DNA from: Physcia stellaris
Lineage: Eukaryota; Ascomycota; Lecanoromycetes; Caliciales; Physciaceae
DNA: 64,000 bases
Assembly: GCA_018902385.1 (NCBI GenBank)
Contig: JABSSW010000073.1
Location: 62,001-126,000 of the forward strand
Reading direction: 5' to 3'
Position 1 is the stretch's first letter, and every line of letters begins with the position of its first letter. The notes below the pieces were generated by a model. That model was not told the origin of the DNA, ran no database searches, and saw only the letters and a program-made list of their open reading frames with translations. This document shows, one piece after another, positions 34,310-45,580 of this stretch. The position numbers were made by a program, and so were the translations under genes.

Positions 34310-35789
34310 TGATAATCTTTCGAGTGCAATTGGTGACCTTGGTCGCTGCCACGTTGTTACCGAGCTCTCGCGTGCAGGTACCGAGACGTACGAGTACTCC
34401 GTAAGAGATCGTTGAATGTCACCAATTCAACTCTGGATATCACACAATTTTCTTCCAGGACGCGTTGAAACAAGGACCTTCGGGCCGAAACCAATTGAGA
34501 TCCGAAAATGCCAAGCCGTATCCTAGTTGCGGACCAATGACAGACTGCTTATGTAATTAACCCTCAGTGCTATCAGAGTCTGGACTGCAGGCTACCCAGT
34601 GACAGAGACAATGGAGGCCTGCGATGGCAGATATAAGGTGACATCAAGATCTCTAAGACACGCCACCGAAACGACAACAGCTCCACAGTAAATAGCAATC
34701 TGCCACAGGTCACCGAAGCTCTCCGCCTTCGGGTCAATGACCTTCATCGGATCATTCATTTCCAGCCCCCAATAAAAGTCCTCACAAGCGCATACCCCAT
34801 AAACTTCACCGGTAACTCCACCACCCTTTCCCTCTCACACGCAAAATACTGATTCTCTTCCTGCCTCAAGTAGCCCCCAGTCATTCTCGACTATCTGGTG
34901 TAGAGTCGATGCGTTAAAGTGGTTTGGGAGACGTGTAGGATACCCCGGAGGGTCTCAGCAATAAGAGTTCCGCTGTCATATCCTTGAACGGCAAATGGAA
35001 CTTTAGCAGAATTTGATGATGTTGCAATATGTTCCACCCAGGATCAGAAAGATGTCGTTGGTCCCAAACACGTAGTCCGAAGTACCATCAGTAGACGATC
35101 AGATGCTGTCCCCATACCAACAATAGCGGTACTAAGCGATCATGCACCGAGGTAGAATTGACACGCGCAGGGCTCATGTCATACTAAACCCAGATGCGTG
35201 GATTTAATTAGATTTTTCTACTTGTTTTAATGAGAATGACGTTGACATTCCAGCGGTGGTGGCTTTTCTTACGTTCTTTAAGTTACTTCATTGAGCATTC
35301 GTTATTATATATGCAACTGCTGACCCACGCAATACTAGCGGTGGGATGCTCGAGCACGTGAGCATAATAGACGGTGCAGGATTAACGTTGTTCTAGGGGA
35401 AATTTTAAACCCCACTAATCTGAGCATCTTAGAGAGATGATCCTTGATGAAGCTGTGACGGCCGGACATGACGCCCTATGGCGAGGCGCTATAAAGAGCA
35501 TCTAGGTGGTGTTTGAGGCTTTGAGCTTAAATAATGCCTTATATATTCACGACCGAAATGCATTGAATAAGAAAGGTAAAGTAGACGACAATCACACTGA
35601 GTGACAACTAATCAAAAAAGAAATAAAAGAATAAGAGACTACTTCCCCCAGAGGTTTCCATAGGGCTGACCAACGTGTCATCGCAGGCACATCACACATT
35701 TCTCAAACATAATTGGTGAACTTAACCGACTACGAAAACCCCTCCAAGATTTGAATGTCTTACCTTTTCAATGATCACCACGTTCCACC
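34310..35789. other. Spacer with possible decayed coding sequence
   Basis: No intact gene is present. On the minus strand 34640-35100 reads in short protein-like pieces, for example ELPVKFMGYALVRTFIGG (about 34800-34850) and VPFAVQGYDSGTLIAETLRG (about 34940-35000), in different frames and interrupted by stops. This may be the remains of a gene that I cannot identify. The rest includes the promoters of the divergent F-box and OSC genes. Confidence 0.3.
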
Positions 35790-38325
35790 ATGGGATCCGA
35801 GGACTCGCACGAAGAAGGCAGCCGCCGCACAAATCTGGCCCAATGGCGACTAACCACCACCAATGGCGCTCACCGCTGGACCTACCTCAGTATCGATGAA
35901 GCGAAAACGCATCCCCAGTCCTTCGCGGAGCAGTACTTCCTCGGTCTCCTCAAGGTTCGCTCCTCATCCCCATCAGAAACCTCAACACCGCTTGAACTAA
36001 CACTCCAAAGAACACCCCGATACTACCGGCCCCAACGACAAGCCAAGATTCCGCAGCCAACGGCCTTCTATTTTATAAGCGTCTCCAGCTCGAAGATGGC
36101 CACTGGGGCTGCGCCTGCGTAGGACCTAGCTTTGTGCTACCTGGGCTAGTATTTGCGCTATATGTCACGAATACACCCATCCTACCGGAGTGGAGGATCG
36201 AAATGATAGCTTACAGCGCGCACCACGTGAACGATGATGGCGGCTGGGGACTCTTCCCTGGCGGAAGCACGATGGTCTGGACAACGGCTCTGTACTATGT
36301 GCTCTTGAGGCTTTTAGGAGTTCAAGCCTCCGATCCTTTGGCCGCTCGAGCTAGAGACCGCTTGCTGCTGATGGGTATGTTTTGGTCGGAGCGAGTGGGA
36401 ATGGTGCTTGTCCGGTGCTGACAGCCTGGGATAGGTGGCGCTGTTGGTGTTCCTCAATGGGGTAAACTCTGGCTCTGCGTTCTGAATCTCTACAGATGGG
36501 AAGGTGTGAATCCGGTTCCTCCGGAGTTATGGTGGGTTGAAGCCTCCCCTGCCTGGAACGAATTTATCGCTGAATCGTCAATTGCAGGCTTCTCACCGGA
36601 ATGGCTCGCTTTTCACCCATCGCGATGGTGGGTTCAGACACGTTCAGTCTACTGCCCGACTTCGTATATGTACATCAACAAGTGTCAAATGCCGTTAAAC
36701 CCCTTACTTGAGCAGATACGGGAGGAGATCTATGTTCAGCCTTTCTCGTCGATTTCTTTCAGTGATCATGCAGACACAGTGGCTGCCACTGATATGAAGC
36801 TGCCACCTTCAATGGTTCTGAGATTGGCGAACAGCGTCTTTCGGGTGTGGGACACTTATATGAGACCGAGATGGCTCCATCGGAAAGTTAATGATGCCAT
36901 CCGAGATCTCATACGGCGACAGGACGCAAACTCGTTTTTCAATGACCTTTCGTCAGTCGACCAAGCCTTGATCATGGAGGTGTTGTATTTTGATGAGGGA
37001 GAAGAAAGCGTCAGCCTTTCTAAGCATCGTGAGGTATTCCAACATTATGTTTGGCAAGGCGCAGAAGGCATGACAATTACGGCTACCGACGGTATACAAG
37101 TCTGGGACACTGCGTTCTCTGTGTTAGCCATCGTCGATGCAGGACTAGCACAGGATGTCCGCTTCCGAGATACCGTACTAAAGGCGCTCGACTTCTTTGA
37201 AAAAGCACAGCTCCGAGATAATCTATTAGATCCTTACCGCGAACCGTGCAAGGGTGGATGGTCTTTCAGCACAAGGGAGAACGGTTTCATGGTCTCGGAT
37301 TGTTCTGCGGAGTCGATGAAAGCAGTCATCTTACTTCAGGAACAATGGGAAGCCTCTTCTGTATTCTTCTGCCGTGGCTCATTGCTGACTTCGCTTAGTG
37401 GCCTGCCCAAGATCATATCAGATTCTCGACTTCGTGACTGCGTGGACACACTTCTTCTTATGCAAAGCTCAGACGGTGGCTTTGCGAGTTACGAGCGTCC
37501 TCGTACAGGCGCATGGCTTGAGATGCTGAACCCAACGGAGATCTTCGACCAGGTCATGGTAGAGCACAGCTACACCGAGTGTACGAGTTCAGTGCTGACC
37601 TCGCTTGCGCTCTTCCGAAGACATTTTCCTGATTACAGAGCTGCTGAGATTGACAGTACCATCTCACGCGCAGCTGGCTTTGTTAAATCTAGCCAGCGGC
37701 CTGACGGTAGCTGGGAAGGGTCTTGGGGCATCTGCTTCACTTATGCCATGTTCTTTGCATTGGATGCTTTGGAGAGGGTGCATGAAACCTATCATACAAG
37801 CGCAAGCGTACGTAGAGCATGCGAATGGCTCGTCTCGAAACAGAGAAATGACGGAGGATGGGGTGAGCATTATTCTTCGTGCGAGATGCGAAAGTATATC
37901 CAGCATGAGAGTCAAGTAGTCAATACGGCGTGGGCGGTGTTGGCGTTGATGTCTGCACGATACCCCAACAGGATCGATGTTGAAAGAGGGCTTCAGGTTC
38001 GTATTTTTCTTCAATGTCATTCGGGGAACCAACTAAGACTCGATGTACTTTCGTAGTTGATCCAGAATCGACAACAGCCGAATGGAGAATGGTTGCAGGA
38101 AGACGCGGAGGGAGTTACCAACCGGACCTGGTAAGTCGAGAGCCTTCCTTGGTATGAGCCAGTCCAGGATACGTTGTGACAGTCACTGATCTCCTTTTTT
38201 GTAATAGTACCCTCGCATACCCGAATTACAAGTTCTACTTCCCAATTCGAGCTTTAGGAAAATATGAAAACGTCTACTTACCACAATTAAAGGAGTATAT
38301 CCATTTAGACGGAGAAGTGTTCTGA
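35790..38325 (+). CDS. Oxidosqualene cyclase (lanosterol-synthase-like)
   Basis: Five exons (35790-35954, 36011-36374, 36435-37996, 38057-38130, 38208-38325) keep phase and give 760 aa, slightly longer than typical fungal lanosterol synthases. The enzyme class folds 2,3-oxidosqualene into a tetracyclic triterpene at the ER. The protonating Asp lies in VSDCSAES near residue 465, a DCSAE form of the usual DCTAE. QW-type repeats are visible (GGWGLFPGG, SDGGFASYE, RPDGSWEGSWG, RNDGGWGEHY). EGMTITATDGIQVWDTAF and NYKFYFPIRALGKY match conserved blocks. Around 37345-37395 a stretch (SSVFFCRGSLLTSLSG) fits the family poorly and may be an unresolved intron. It could be ERG7 itself or a second OSC used for a specialised triterpenoid; the window cannot tell. 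Confidence 0.85.
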
Positions 38326-38687
38326 AGTAAGTACCCACGTCTCAGTCTCAGGCAGTTGAAGTCCCCTTCCGGCGAAACGCGCCAAAGTGGGCTTTCCTGT
38401 ACGATTCATGAAGACCTTCATCTTGATATAGCGGTTCAGCGAGCGGTAGCGGAGGCAGAATGTTGCCGATGGAGGCAGCGAATGTCTCTATGATTCCAGC
38501 GATAGCCGAGGAATGGGTTTTCCTCTTCATCTGCAACATATTGTGTACCGATCTGGCATGTTGTGTTTGCAGGAGATTAGATTGCTCCCTCAATACAGCG
38601 GTATGCTGGCTTAAAGATAATACCGCGTATCCCGTGGTCTGTTGTGGTGCTATCCTCCCTCTCATACATTGTCACCGATAGCTATAA

Positions 38688-38831
38688 TGTAAGACTTCTG
38701 GATAAATAAGTCATTGATTGCATACTGTTCTATGAAATGCTCATTTACATGATTTTTAGCATCTAATGTCATTGAAATGCGCACTAATTATTAAGTTCTT
38801 GACGATTTCTGATTGATCATTTAGTTTTACA
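38688..38831 (-). repeat. LTR, left copy of the copia element
   Basis: 144 bp, TG...CA, preceded by TATAA. It aligns without gaps to the right LTR. Most of its RIP-like transitions lie in its right half, toward the element interior. Confidence 0.9.
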
Positions 38832-41800
38832 CATTTTTTAAAAAAAAAATATTTGATATTTCGTTTTATTTTTGATGTTTTATTCATTTTTTGATGTGAT
38901 TCATGATGCGATTTATTCGATTTTTGATTGATCGAATTCGTTGTTTTTTTGAATTTGATATCGAAATAAATTTTAAATCAATTAATTTCACGAATGTTTT
39001 TTGTTTTTGAAATGATAAAATTTTGATGAAATCGTCGATCAAAATATTCGTTGTAAAAATTCATTGAATGTTAATCGTGTTCTTTTGAATTTTTTGACGT
39101 AATTAATGACGATATATATCGACATAACGTAATTTAATGATTAATTTGATCGTTAACATAATAAACGTTCGTATAATTTGACGATTATCGCATTGAATGT
39201 GAATGAATTTTTTCATGTTCATTTGTATTGATTCAAAAAAACGATTTTATTACATTTTGATGTTGATCGTTATTGACATAATCAACAATTCGATTTCGAT
39301 GAAATTAATTGTAATTGTTTTTTGTTTTGTGATTTTTCAATCGATAAAATCGTCGAAAAACATAAAACAATATTCATTTAAATTTTGATAAATATTTAAA
39401 TCGTTTGCGAATGACGCATTTGACGAAATTAAAAAAATGATAATTGTATAATTTGTTTGATTTTTGTAAACGATGACGTAATATTTAATGTGTGTCAAAT
39501 ATTTTAACGTTCGAATCGTTTGTTTCGCATAATGTTTAAATGAATTCGTAAAATATTCAAATAATAACGATGCAACAACGATTACATTTGATCGAATGAT
39601 TGTTGCAACGAAATTAATTGATTCGATTTTTTGTTGATACATATGAATTTTTTGAAAAATAACATTATTTTTATTTTTTATTATCGAAATATGAATGAAT
39701 ATAAATGATTTTGATTTTTTTTAATCATGTCAATATTGAATTTGTTGATAAATTTGTCGATATAATTGTTTTGACAAAACGACGTTGTTTGTTGTTTTTT
39801 ATCGCGTGTAATGCGAATATTGAAAAATCATTCGATTTCATCGATGTTTTTCATTTCGTATGTTTCGAAAAAAAATTTTTCGAAAACGTCGATTTGTTTG
39901 AAATACTGAAAATAATACATGATTGTTATATCGTTCACGAAAAAAAATAAAATCATGTAATCATTGATAAATAAACATTCGATGTCGAACATTTGTTTCA
40001 AATTTAAATTGTTAAAAATGATCGATAAATGACGATATCATAACGTTGAAAATTGTTTCAATTCATAAAATGCTTTTAATAAAAAAAATAACACATTGTT
40101 TGTTTTTTTTCAATCGTCAAACGATTTACAATAAATGAATTCGTCGATATCGTTATTTGCGAATGCGTTGATTGCGTTATATTGACGAATGTTCAAATCG
40201 AAAATTGTAATTATAATCATTAATGTTCGAAAAATTTTAATAATTAATGTAATTGCGTAAACATTTTGTTCGATTTGTTGAAAATTTTTTCGAACACACA
40301 ATCGAATTTTGTGTTTTATCAAATATTTTTCGTTGTCGAATTTGTATTTGAATATTCATGTGATAAATATAAAAATTTTTTTTGTTTGTTTGACATGATT
40401 TCATGAAATTTTTTTTCAAATTTGTTTTGATTGTAATGTTTTGATTTTCACGTCAATGATTCGTAAAAAATCGATAATTTCAAAATGTTTGAACATTTGA
40501 TGATAAAAACGTGATTCGACGAAAAAATCGTCACGATACGATTTTTTTTTTCGTTATTGAAATCATAAATGTTTCATAAAATGAACGCATTTTTTTTTTC
40601 GAACGCGTTTTTCAAAATCGTGTAATGATTGAAATTTCGAAACGAATTTGATTTGCGAATACGAATGATTTTTTCAAATTGAATGTTAATTTCGTCAATC
40701 GTTATTTTCGTTCAATGTTTCGATTTTTTTTTTTCAACGACGATGCAAACGAAAATAATTTTTTTATTGTTTTTGCAACGACAAATGTCGAAAAATTTTC
40801 TGTAACAACAAATGACGAAAAATACGAAAAATCAAACGTATTTGACGTGTTTTCATTTTTTGACGAAAATAAAACAAATGAAAATAAATATTTTGATTCA
40901 AAATCGTTTTCAATCGTTTGTTTGTAAAATTTTTTTGCATCGCGATCGATAATAAATTTTGTAAATATTAATTTTCATACATTTTCGTCGTTGTTTGATT
41001 CGATGTTCATTATTTTCGTGAAATCGTTTTGCGATATGTCAAACGTATCGTTAATCAAAAAAAATTCGTTGACGAATTGAATTAAATTTATTTCATTAAA
41101 ACAATAACGTGAATTTTCGTTGAATGTGACATTACGTGTACGTATAATTTTTCGTTGATTAAAAATTCAAATAAAAAAAATGTTGATGTTGTCATAATTT
41201 ACAAAAAAATCGATGTGTGTTTTGATTTTCATTTTTTTCTTTTTCGAAATATTTTTATTCAAAAAATATGCTTTTGTTTCATATTGAACGATGTGAGCAA
41301 AATTCGATTTTTTGTCGATAATCATTTCGAACGATGTTTTTCATTCATGTTTTTTGAAAAATGTACGATTCATTATGTAATTAACGATTTCATTGATTCA
41401 CGATCATAAATAAACAAATAAATTTGTTTCGAATTTTATTGTTCGTGATTTGATCAACAATATATTATTTAATCGTTCGTTGTGATCGTTTTGTGTTGAA
41501 ATATCAACGATCGAAAATTCAAATGTAATGTTTTTGAATGCGCAATATTTATTTCATTCGATGTCGAGTGCACGTTCGTCGTCAAAACGTACAAATACGA
41601 TTTTGTCGTTGTATTTGATTTCGATGATGTGAATAATTCGAATAAATATTTTCGTGATTTGTTTTTTATTTTCGTGCGTGTATATCATGTGAAAATCTGT
41701 TTCGAAACATGTTACGTGTAATATTCATTCGTGTTTGTTCAAAATCGTTGTCATATCGATGAAATCGTATGTAATACGATAAAACGACTTGTTCGAAATT

Positions 41801-43682
41801 TTTGACTTTACAAAAAATTTGAATACAATTCGATGTATTTTGAAAAAAAAAACATTTTTCGCATTTGTTAATTAATGACATTTTATTTTTGTTGATAAAT
41901 TTCATTTTTTCAATTGTTTTTTGTAAATGTTGTATGACGTCATTATTCGCATGAACGAAAAATTGATATCATTTTAAAATAAATTTTTGTCGCACGATGA
42001 TTGCGAAAATGTTCATTTTTTCAAATTTATTATTTTCGAAAACGTAATGTGTTTTTATTCGTGACACAAAAACGATCGATGTATTGTTTTTATGCAAATG
42101 TTCATGAATTGTATCAAAATGCAATTTTTTGTTTGCGAAAATGCTTTTCGCGACGATATTGATCATGAAATTTGATACGTAATTGACGTTTAAAAATTTT
42201 ATTGATTTTTTTTTGTGAACGTATCGACGTTGATACGCATTCGATCATATGTCAAAATAAAAAATGATTTCATGTCGAACATAATTTTCGATTCGTTTGT
42301 GCAATTTCGTTTTTTTTTAAAACGTTATTTTATCGTGTTGTTAATCACGTGAATGTCGAAATCGTAATTCATAATTCACGACGAACGAAAAAAATAACTT
42401 GACGAAAACGAATCGTTTGTAAACGATTTTATGACATTAACGTGAATGACGACGAAAAATTTTATTTCGATTTTTTTATTCTTGTTATTATCGTTTTTTT
42501 TTGACGTTTTTCGTCAATTCGCTTGATGTTTTATTTTATTTTTATTTTTTTTGAATTTTTTTTCGTTTTTTTTATTTTAGTCACGATTTTTAATTTCAGT
42601 TTGAAATCATCTGAACGTATGTTTTCGTTGAAATAAAAACAATCGTCGTAAAAATGTTTTTTTTCGCAAATGCAAAAATCTCGAAATTGATTTTGATTTC
42701 GAAATGACGAAATGTCAAAAAAATTTCGATGTTTTGTATGTTCGCATTCGTCAATTGCGAATGTCGAATTGAATATCGTTTTTTTTTTCGAATTTTTTTC
42801 ATGCGTATGTGATGACGAAAAATTTCGATAAAAATGAAAAATTGTGTTTCGTGATTCGTTACGATGTTTAATTGAAATAATTGTATTTCAACGAAAATAA
42901 ATGCGATTTTGTCGATTGCGTGTAAAAAATCACGATACGTTCGTTTGTTATCGATAATTTCAACAATTTTCATTTGTTTAACGAATGTCAACATTTTCAA
43001 ATAATCGTTTATTCAAACATCGATATTTTAACGATTGAATGATTTTTTGATTAAACGATTGTATTTTTGTTTCAATTTCAAATTTTTAATCGAATCGATG
43101 AATGCAAAACGTGTTTTGAAAACGCGAAAAACGATTCATGAATGAATTTCAACGATTTGAATAAAATTGAAATTTGTAATCGTTGTTGTATCGTAAATGT
43201 GATCGATTATTTTTGTCATGAAATTTTTTTGTTTTTTCAATTTTGAAATTTTTTTTTGTATTTCGATGTCGCTATTTTGTATCGAACATGTTTTTCGTTG
43301 AAATTCGCATTTTGTTGTGTGTCAAAATTGAATTTTACGAATTCAAATTTGTTCGTTGATCGAATATTTTTGAATAAATCGATGAAATTTCAAATCGAAT
43401 ATTTTGTGATTTTGATTCGTACGATCGAAAATCACGCGTTTCAATTTTTGAAAAAATTCAATTTGAATTTTCGTTTCGTATTCGTCATCGTGCTGAACGA
43501 GCGAATAAATAAAAAAAAATTTTTGATTGTTGTTGATTGTAAAAAAATATAAACAAAAAAATGTTTTCGCGATGTTTTGATTTTTCGTGTTAATTTGTCG
43601 AAACAATCGAATGTTGAAAATATTGATAATCAAATAAATCACGTATTGAATGCAACAATTAAACGTGATTCGAATTTATAAT

Positions 43683-43826
43683 TGTAAAATTTTTGAATAA
43701 ATAAATCATTGATTGCATACTGTTTTATGAAGTGCTCATTTACATGATTTCTAGCATTTAATGTCATTGGAGTGCGCACTAATTACTAAGCTCTTGGCGG
43801 CCCCTGATTGGTCACCTAGTTCTACA
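43683..43826 (-). repeat. LTR, right copy of the copia element
   Basis: 144 bp, TG...CA, followed by TATAA. Its RIP-like transitions lie mainly in its first half, again toward the interior; the outer half is nearly untouched. Confidence 0.9.
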
Positions 43827-43831
43827 TATAA

Positions 43832-44743
43832 CAAAATTCGTACTCCTTCTCTGACAACAGGCATATGGATGTAATACGGAAGAGACCTCTTTTATGATTC
43901 CGTATCAAGTCAGGTAATCACAGCTAAAACGAACAAGAAAATCCCTTTAAATACCTTGTACCAGGCCATTGGATACATAAGAACCTAACAGCTGCATTTT
44001 TCTTCTCATTCATATTCTTGGTGCTCTTAATCGTCCTGGGTCCTGGATAATTCGCGCTGCATTGCACAGCCACAAAGTGTCTAGAGTAGATCTGTCGTCT
44101 AGAATTTCCAAGGATCCTTCCGCCGGCAGCTAAGCGGCAGGAACAGTTAACAATGGAGGCTCAAATGCTCACACCATGATCTCATGGCATCAAAAGGTCC
44201 AAGAGTATCCATAGTCCCCTTTTGACAGATAATTGTCTGATTGTGAGAGGGTGGAATGGAAAGGCGGAACAACGATCTCGGCCAAGCCATGGCCCAACCC
44301 TTGCATCCCTGAGGCGTCTTGGCCCATCTCTCATTCGTCCCTTCCATTCATCGGACTACTCCATTAACCTCCTCGCCAACCCAAACCAGCCAAGGTCACC
44401 CAAATATGGCGCCATGCCAATAATTTCCATCCATGGTAGTCAATTGGCAAGGCTAACCACACGGGCCCAGGTCGCGACTGTCTGTCGTACGAGAATGAGG
44501 CTGAGGAGAGAGAGGAAAGCATAAACGAACCTCGAATCTCCTTCTCTTTCTTCACACTCTTTCATTCTGCCCCTCTCCACACTGTGCGCGCTGCTATTCT
44601 TCACAGGATATTGATATTCCACTCCAAGAGTACACATTCTCTTCCTTCTGACTACAAAGTACGCAACGCGCGTTTACAACATCCACACTCCCCTACCCAA
44701 CAACCTCCACAGCCTTACCAAATCGCCTTCTAAATCTCTCACC
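43832..44743. other. Spacer upstream of the LITAF gene
   Basis: Contains repeat copy 5 and, from about 44540, a CT-rich promoter-like stretch leading into the LITAF gene ATG at 44744. No further gene is supported. Confidence 0.4.
43853..43985. repeat. Degenerate dispersed repeat, copy 5
   Basis: Just outside the copia element. It aligns with copy 4 over caggcatatg, agacctct, atcaagtcaggtaatcacag and accaggccattggata. It shows no RIP-like decay, so decay stops at the copia boundary. Confidence 0.45.
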
Positions 44744-45580
44744 ATGACCGAGAAATCCACAACCGGTACATGCATCTCCCTCCTCCCCATCCCCTTTCCA
44801 CACCCAAAACTAACCCCCTCCCAGGCGGCAGCGCCCCCCCCTACGACTCAAACCCACCCTACAGCCACACCCCCGCCCAGCCAACAATGGGTCTCCAACA
44901 CGCGCAAGAGCCCTACACCGTCCCCACCTCTCCCCCACCCCAAGTCTTCTCCCCCCAACCCCAGCAGCACCAAGGCCAATACAGCCAAGCCGGCGAAATC
45001 CAATACCAGCCGCAGCCCAACGACTTCCGCCCGCCCCAGCCTCAACACACGAGCAGCATGGATGGCCAGCCTTACACCGGGCAACAGCCGCTGCCGGCGT
45101 ACGGAGGGATGGAGCAGAAAGGGTCCTACTATGGCCAAGGACAGGGACAGGGACAGGGGCAGGCGATCCCGATGCAAGGTATGGGCATGGGCCAGCAACA
45201 GCAACCGCAGAGCCAATACCACACCGCGATGCCGCTCCAGAACCTAACCGAGGGCGCGGCGCCGGTGGATTGTCCGGCTTGCAGGCAGAGGGCGCTGACG
45301 CGGACGGAGTATGTTAGTGGGAACAGTACTATGTATGTTTCTTTTTCCTCCTCTCTCTCTCTCTCTTTTTTTTTCTTGGGAAACAGGAGGGGTGGGGTGG
45401 GTGTGATTGGCTAACGTTGATAGCGCATGGGCCGCCCTGCTCTGCTTCTGCTGCTTCCTTGGCTGCATCCCCTTCATGATGCGCTCGCTCAAGGACGTGG
45501 AGCACCACTGCGGGAAATGCGGGGTACTCCTGGCGACGTGGCATAACTCGGGTCGGGTGGTTGTGCATCAGCATGCTTAG
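44744..45580 (+). CDS. LITAF-domain protein with Pro/Gln-rich N-terminus
   Basis: Three exons (44744-44765, 44825-45332, 45424-45580) keep phase and give about 228 aa. The N-terminal two thirds is Pro/Gln/Gly/Tyr-rich, including a GQGQGQGQGQ run. The C-terminus is a LITAF domain: CPAC, then a hydrophobic insert (LLCFCCFLGCIPFMM), then HCGKCG. Family members are zinc-binding monotopic membrane proteins on endosomes and lysosomes, linked to sorting and ESCRT recruitment in animals; fungal roles are less clear. The second intron contains a CT microsatellite next to a T run (about 45352-45375). Minus-strand frames opposite the Pro-rich exon are shadows. Confidence 0.85.

Larger units (their letters stand above)
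38688..43826 (-). mobile_element. Ty1/copia LTR retrotransposon fossil, RIP-mutated
   Basis: The element is 5139 bp with 144-bp LTRs at 38688-38831 and 43683-43826, each starting TG and ending CA. It is flanked by a 5-bp target duplication TATAA (38683-38687 and 43827-43831). Coding order runs on the minus strand: Gag-like near 42.6-43.6 kb, integrase-like near 41.7-41.9 kb, a copia reverse transcriptase block near 40.1-40.3 kb (DLNIRQYNAINAFANNDIDE) and RNase H near 39.3-39.6 kb. The ends look whole, but the interior is ruined by very many breaks, so the element is dead. The LTRs are about 85% identical. All differences are RIP-like transitions with no other substitution or indel seen, so the insertion may be young despite its state. 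Confidence 0.9.

Noticed and set aside
38832-43682. Short plus-strand frames inside the copia fossil
   Set aside because: They are antisense to the element's coding order and reflect AT-driven composition, not genes.
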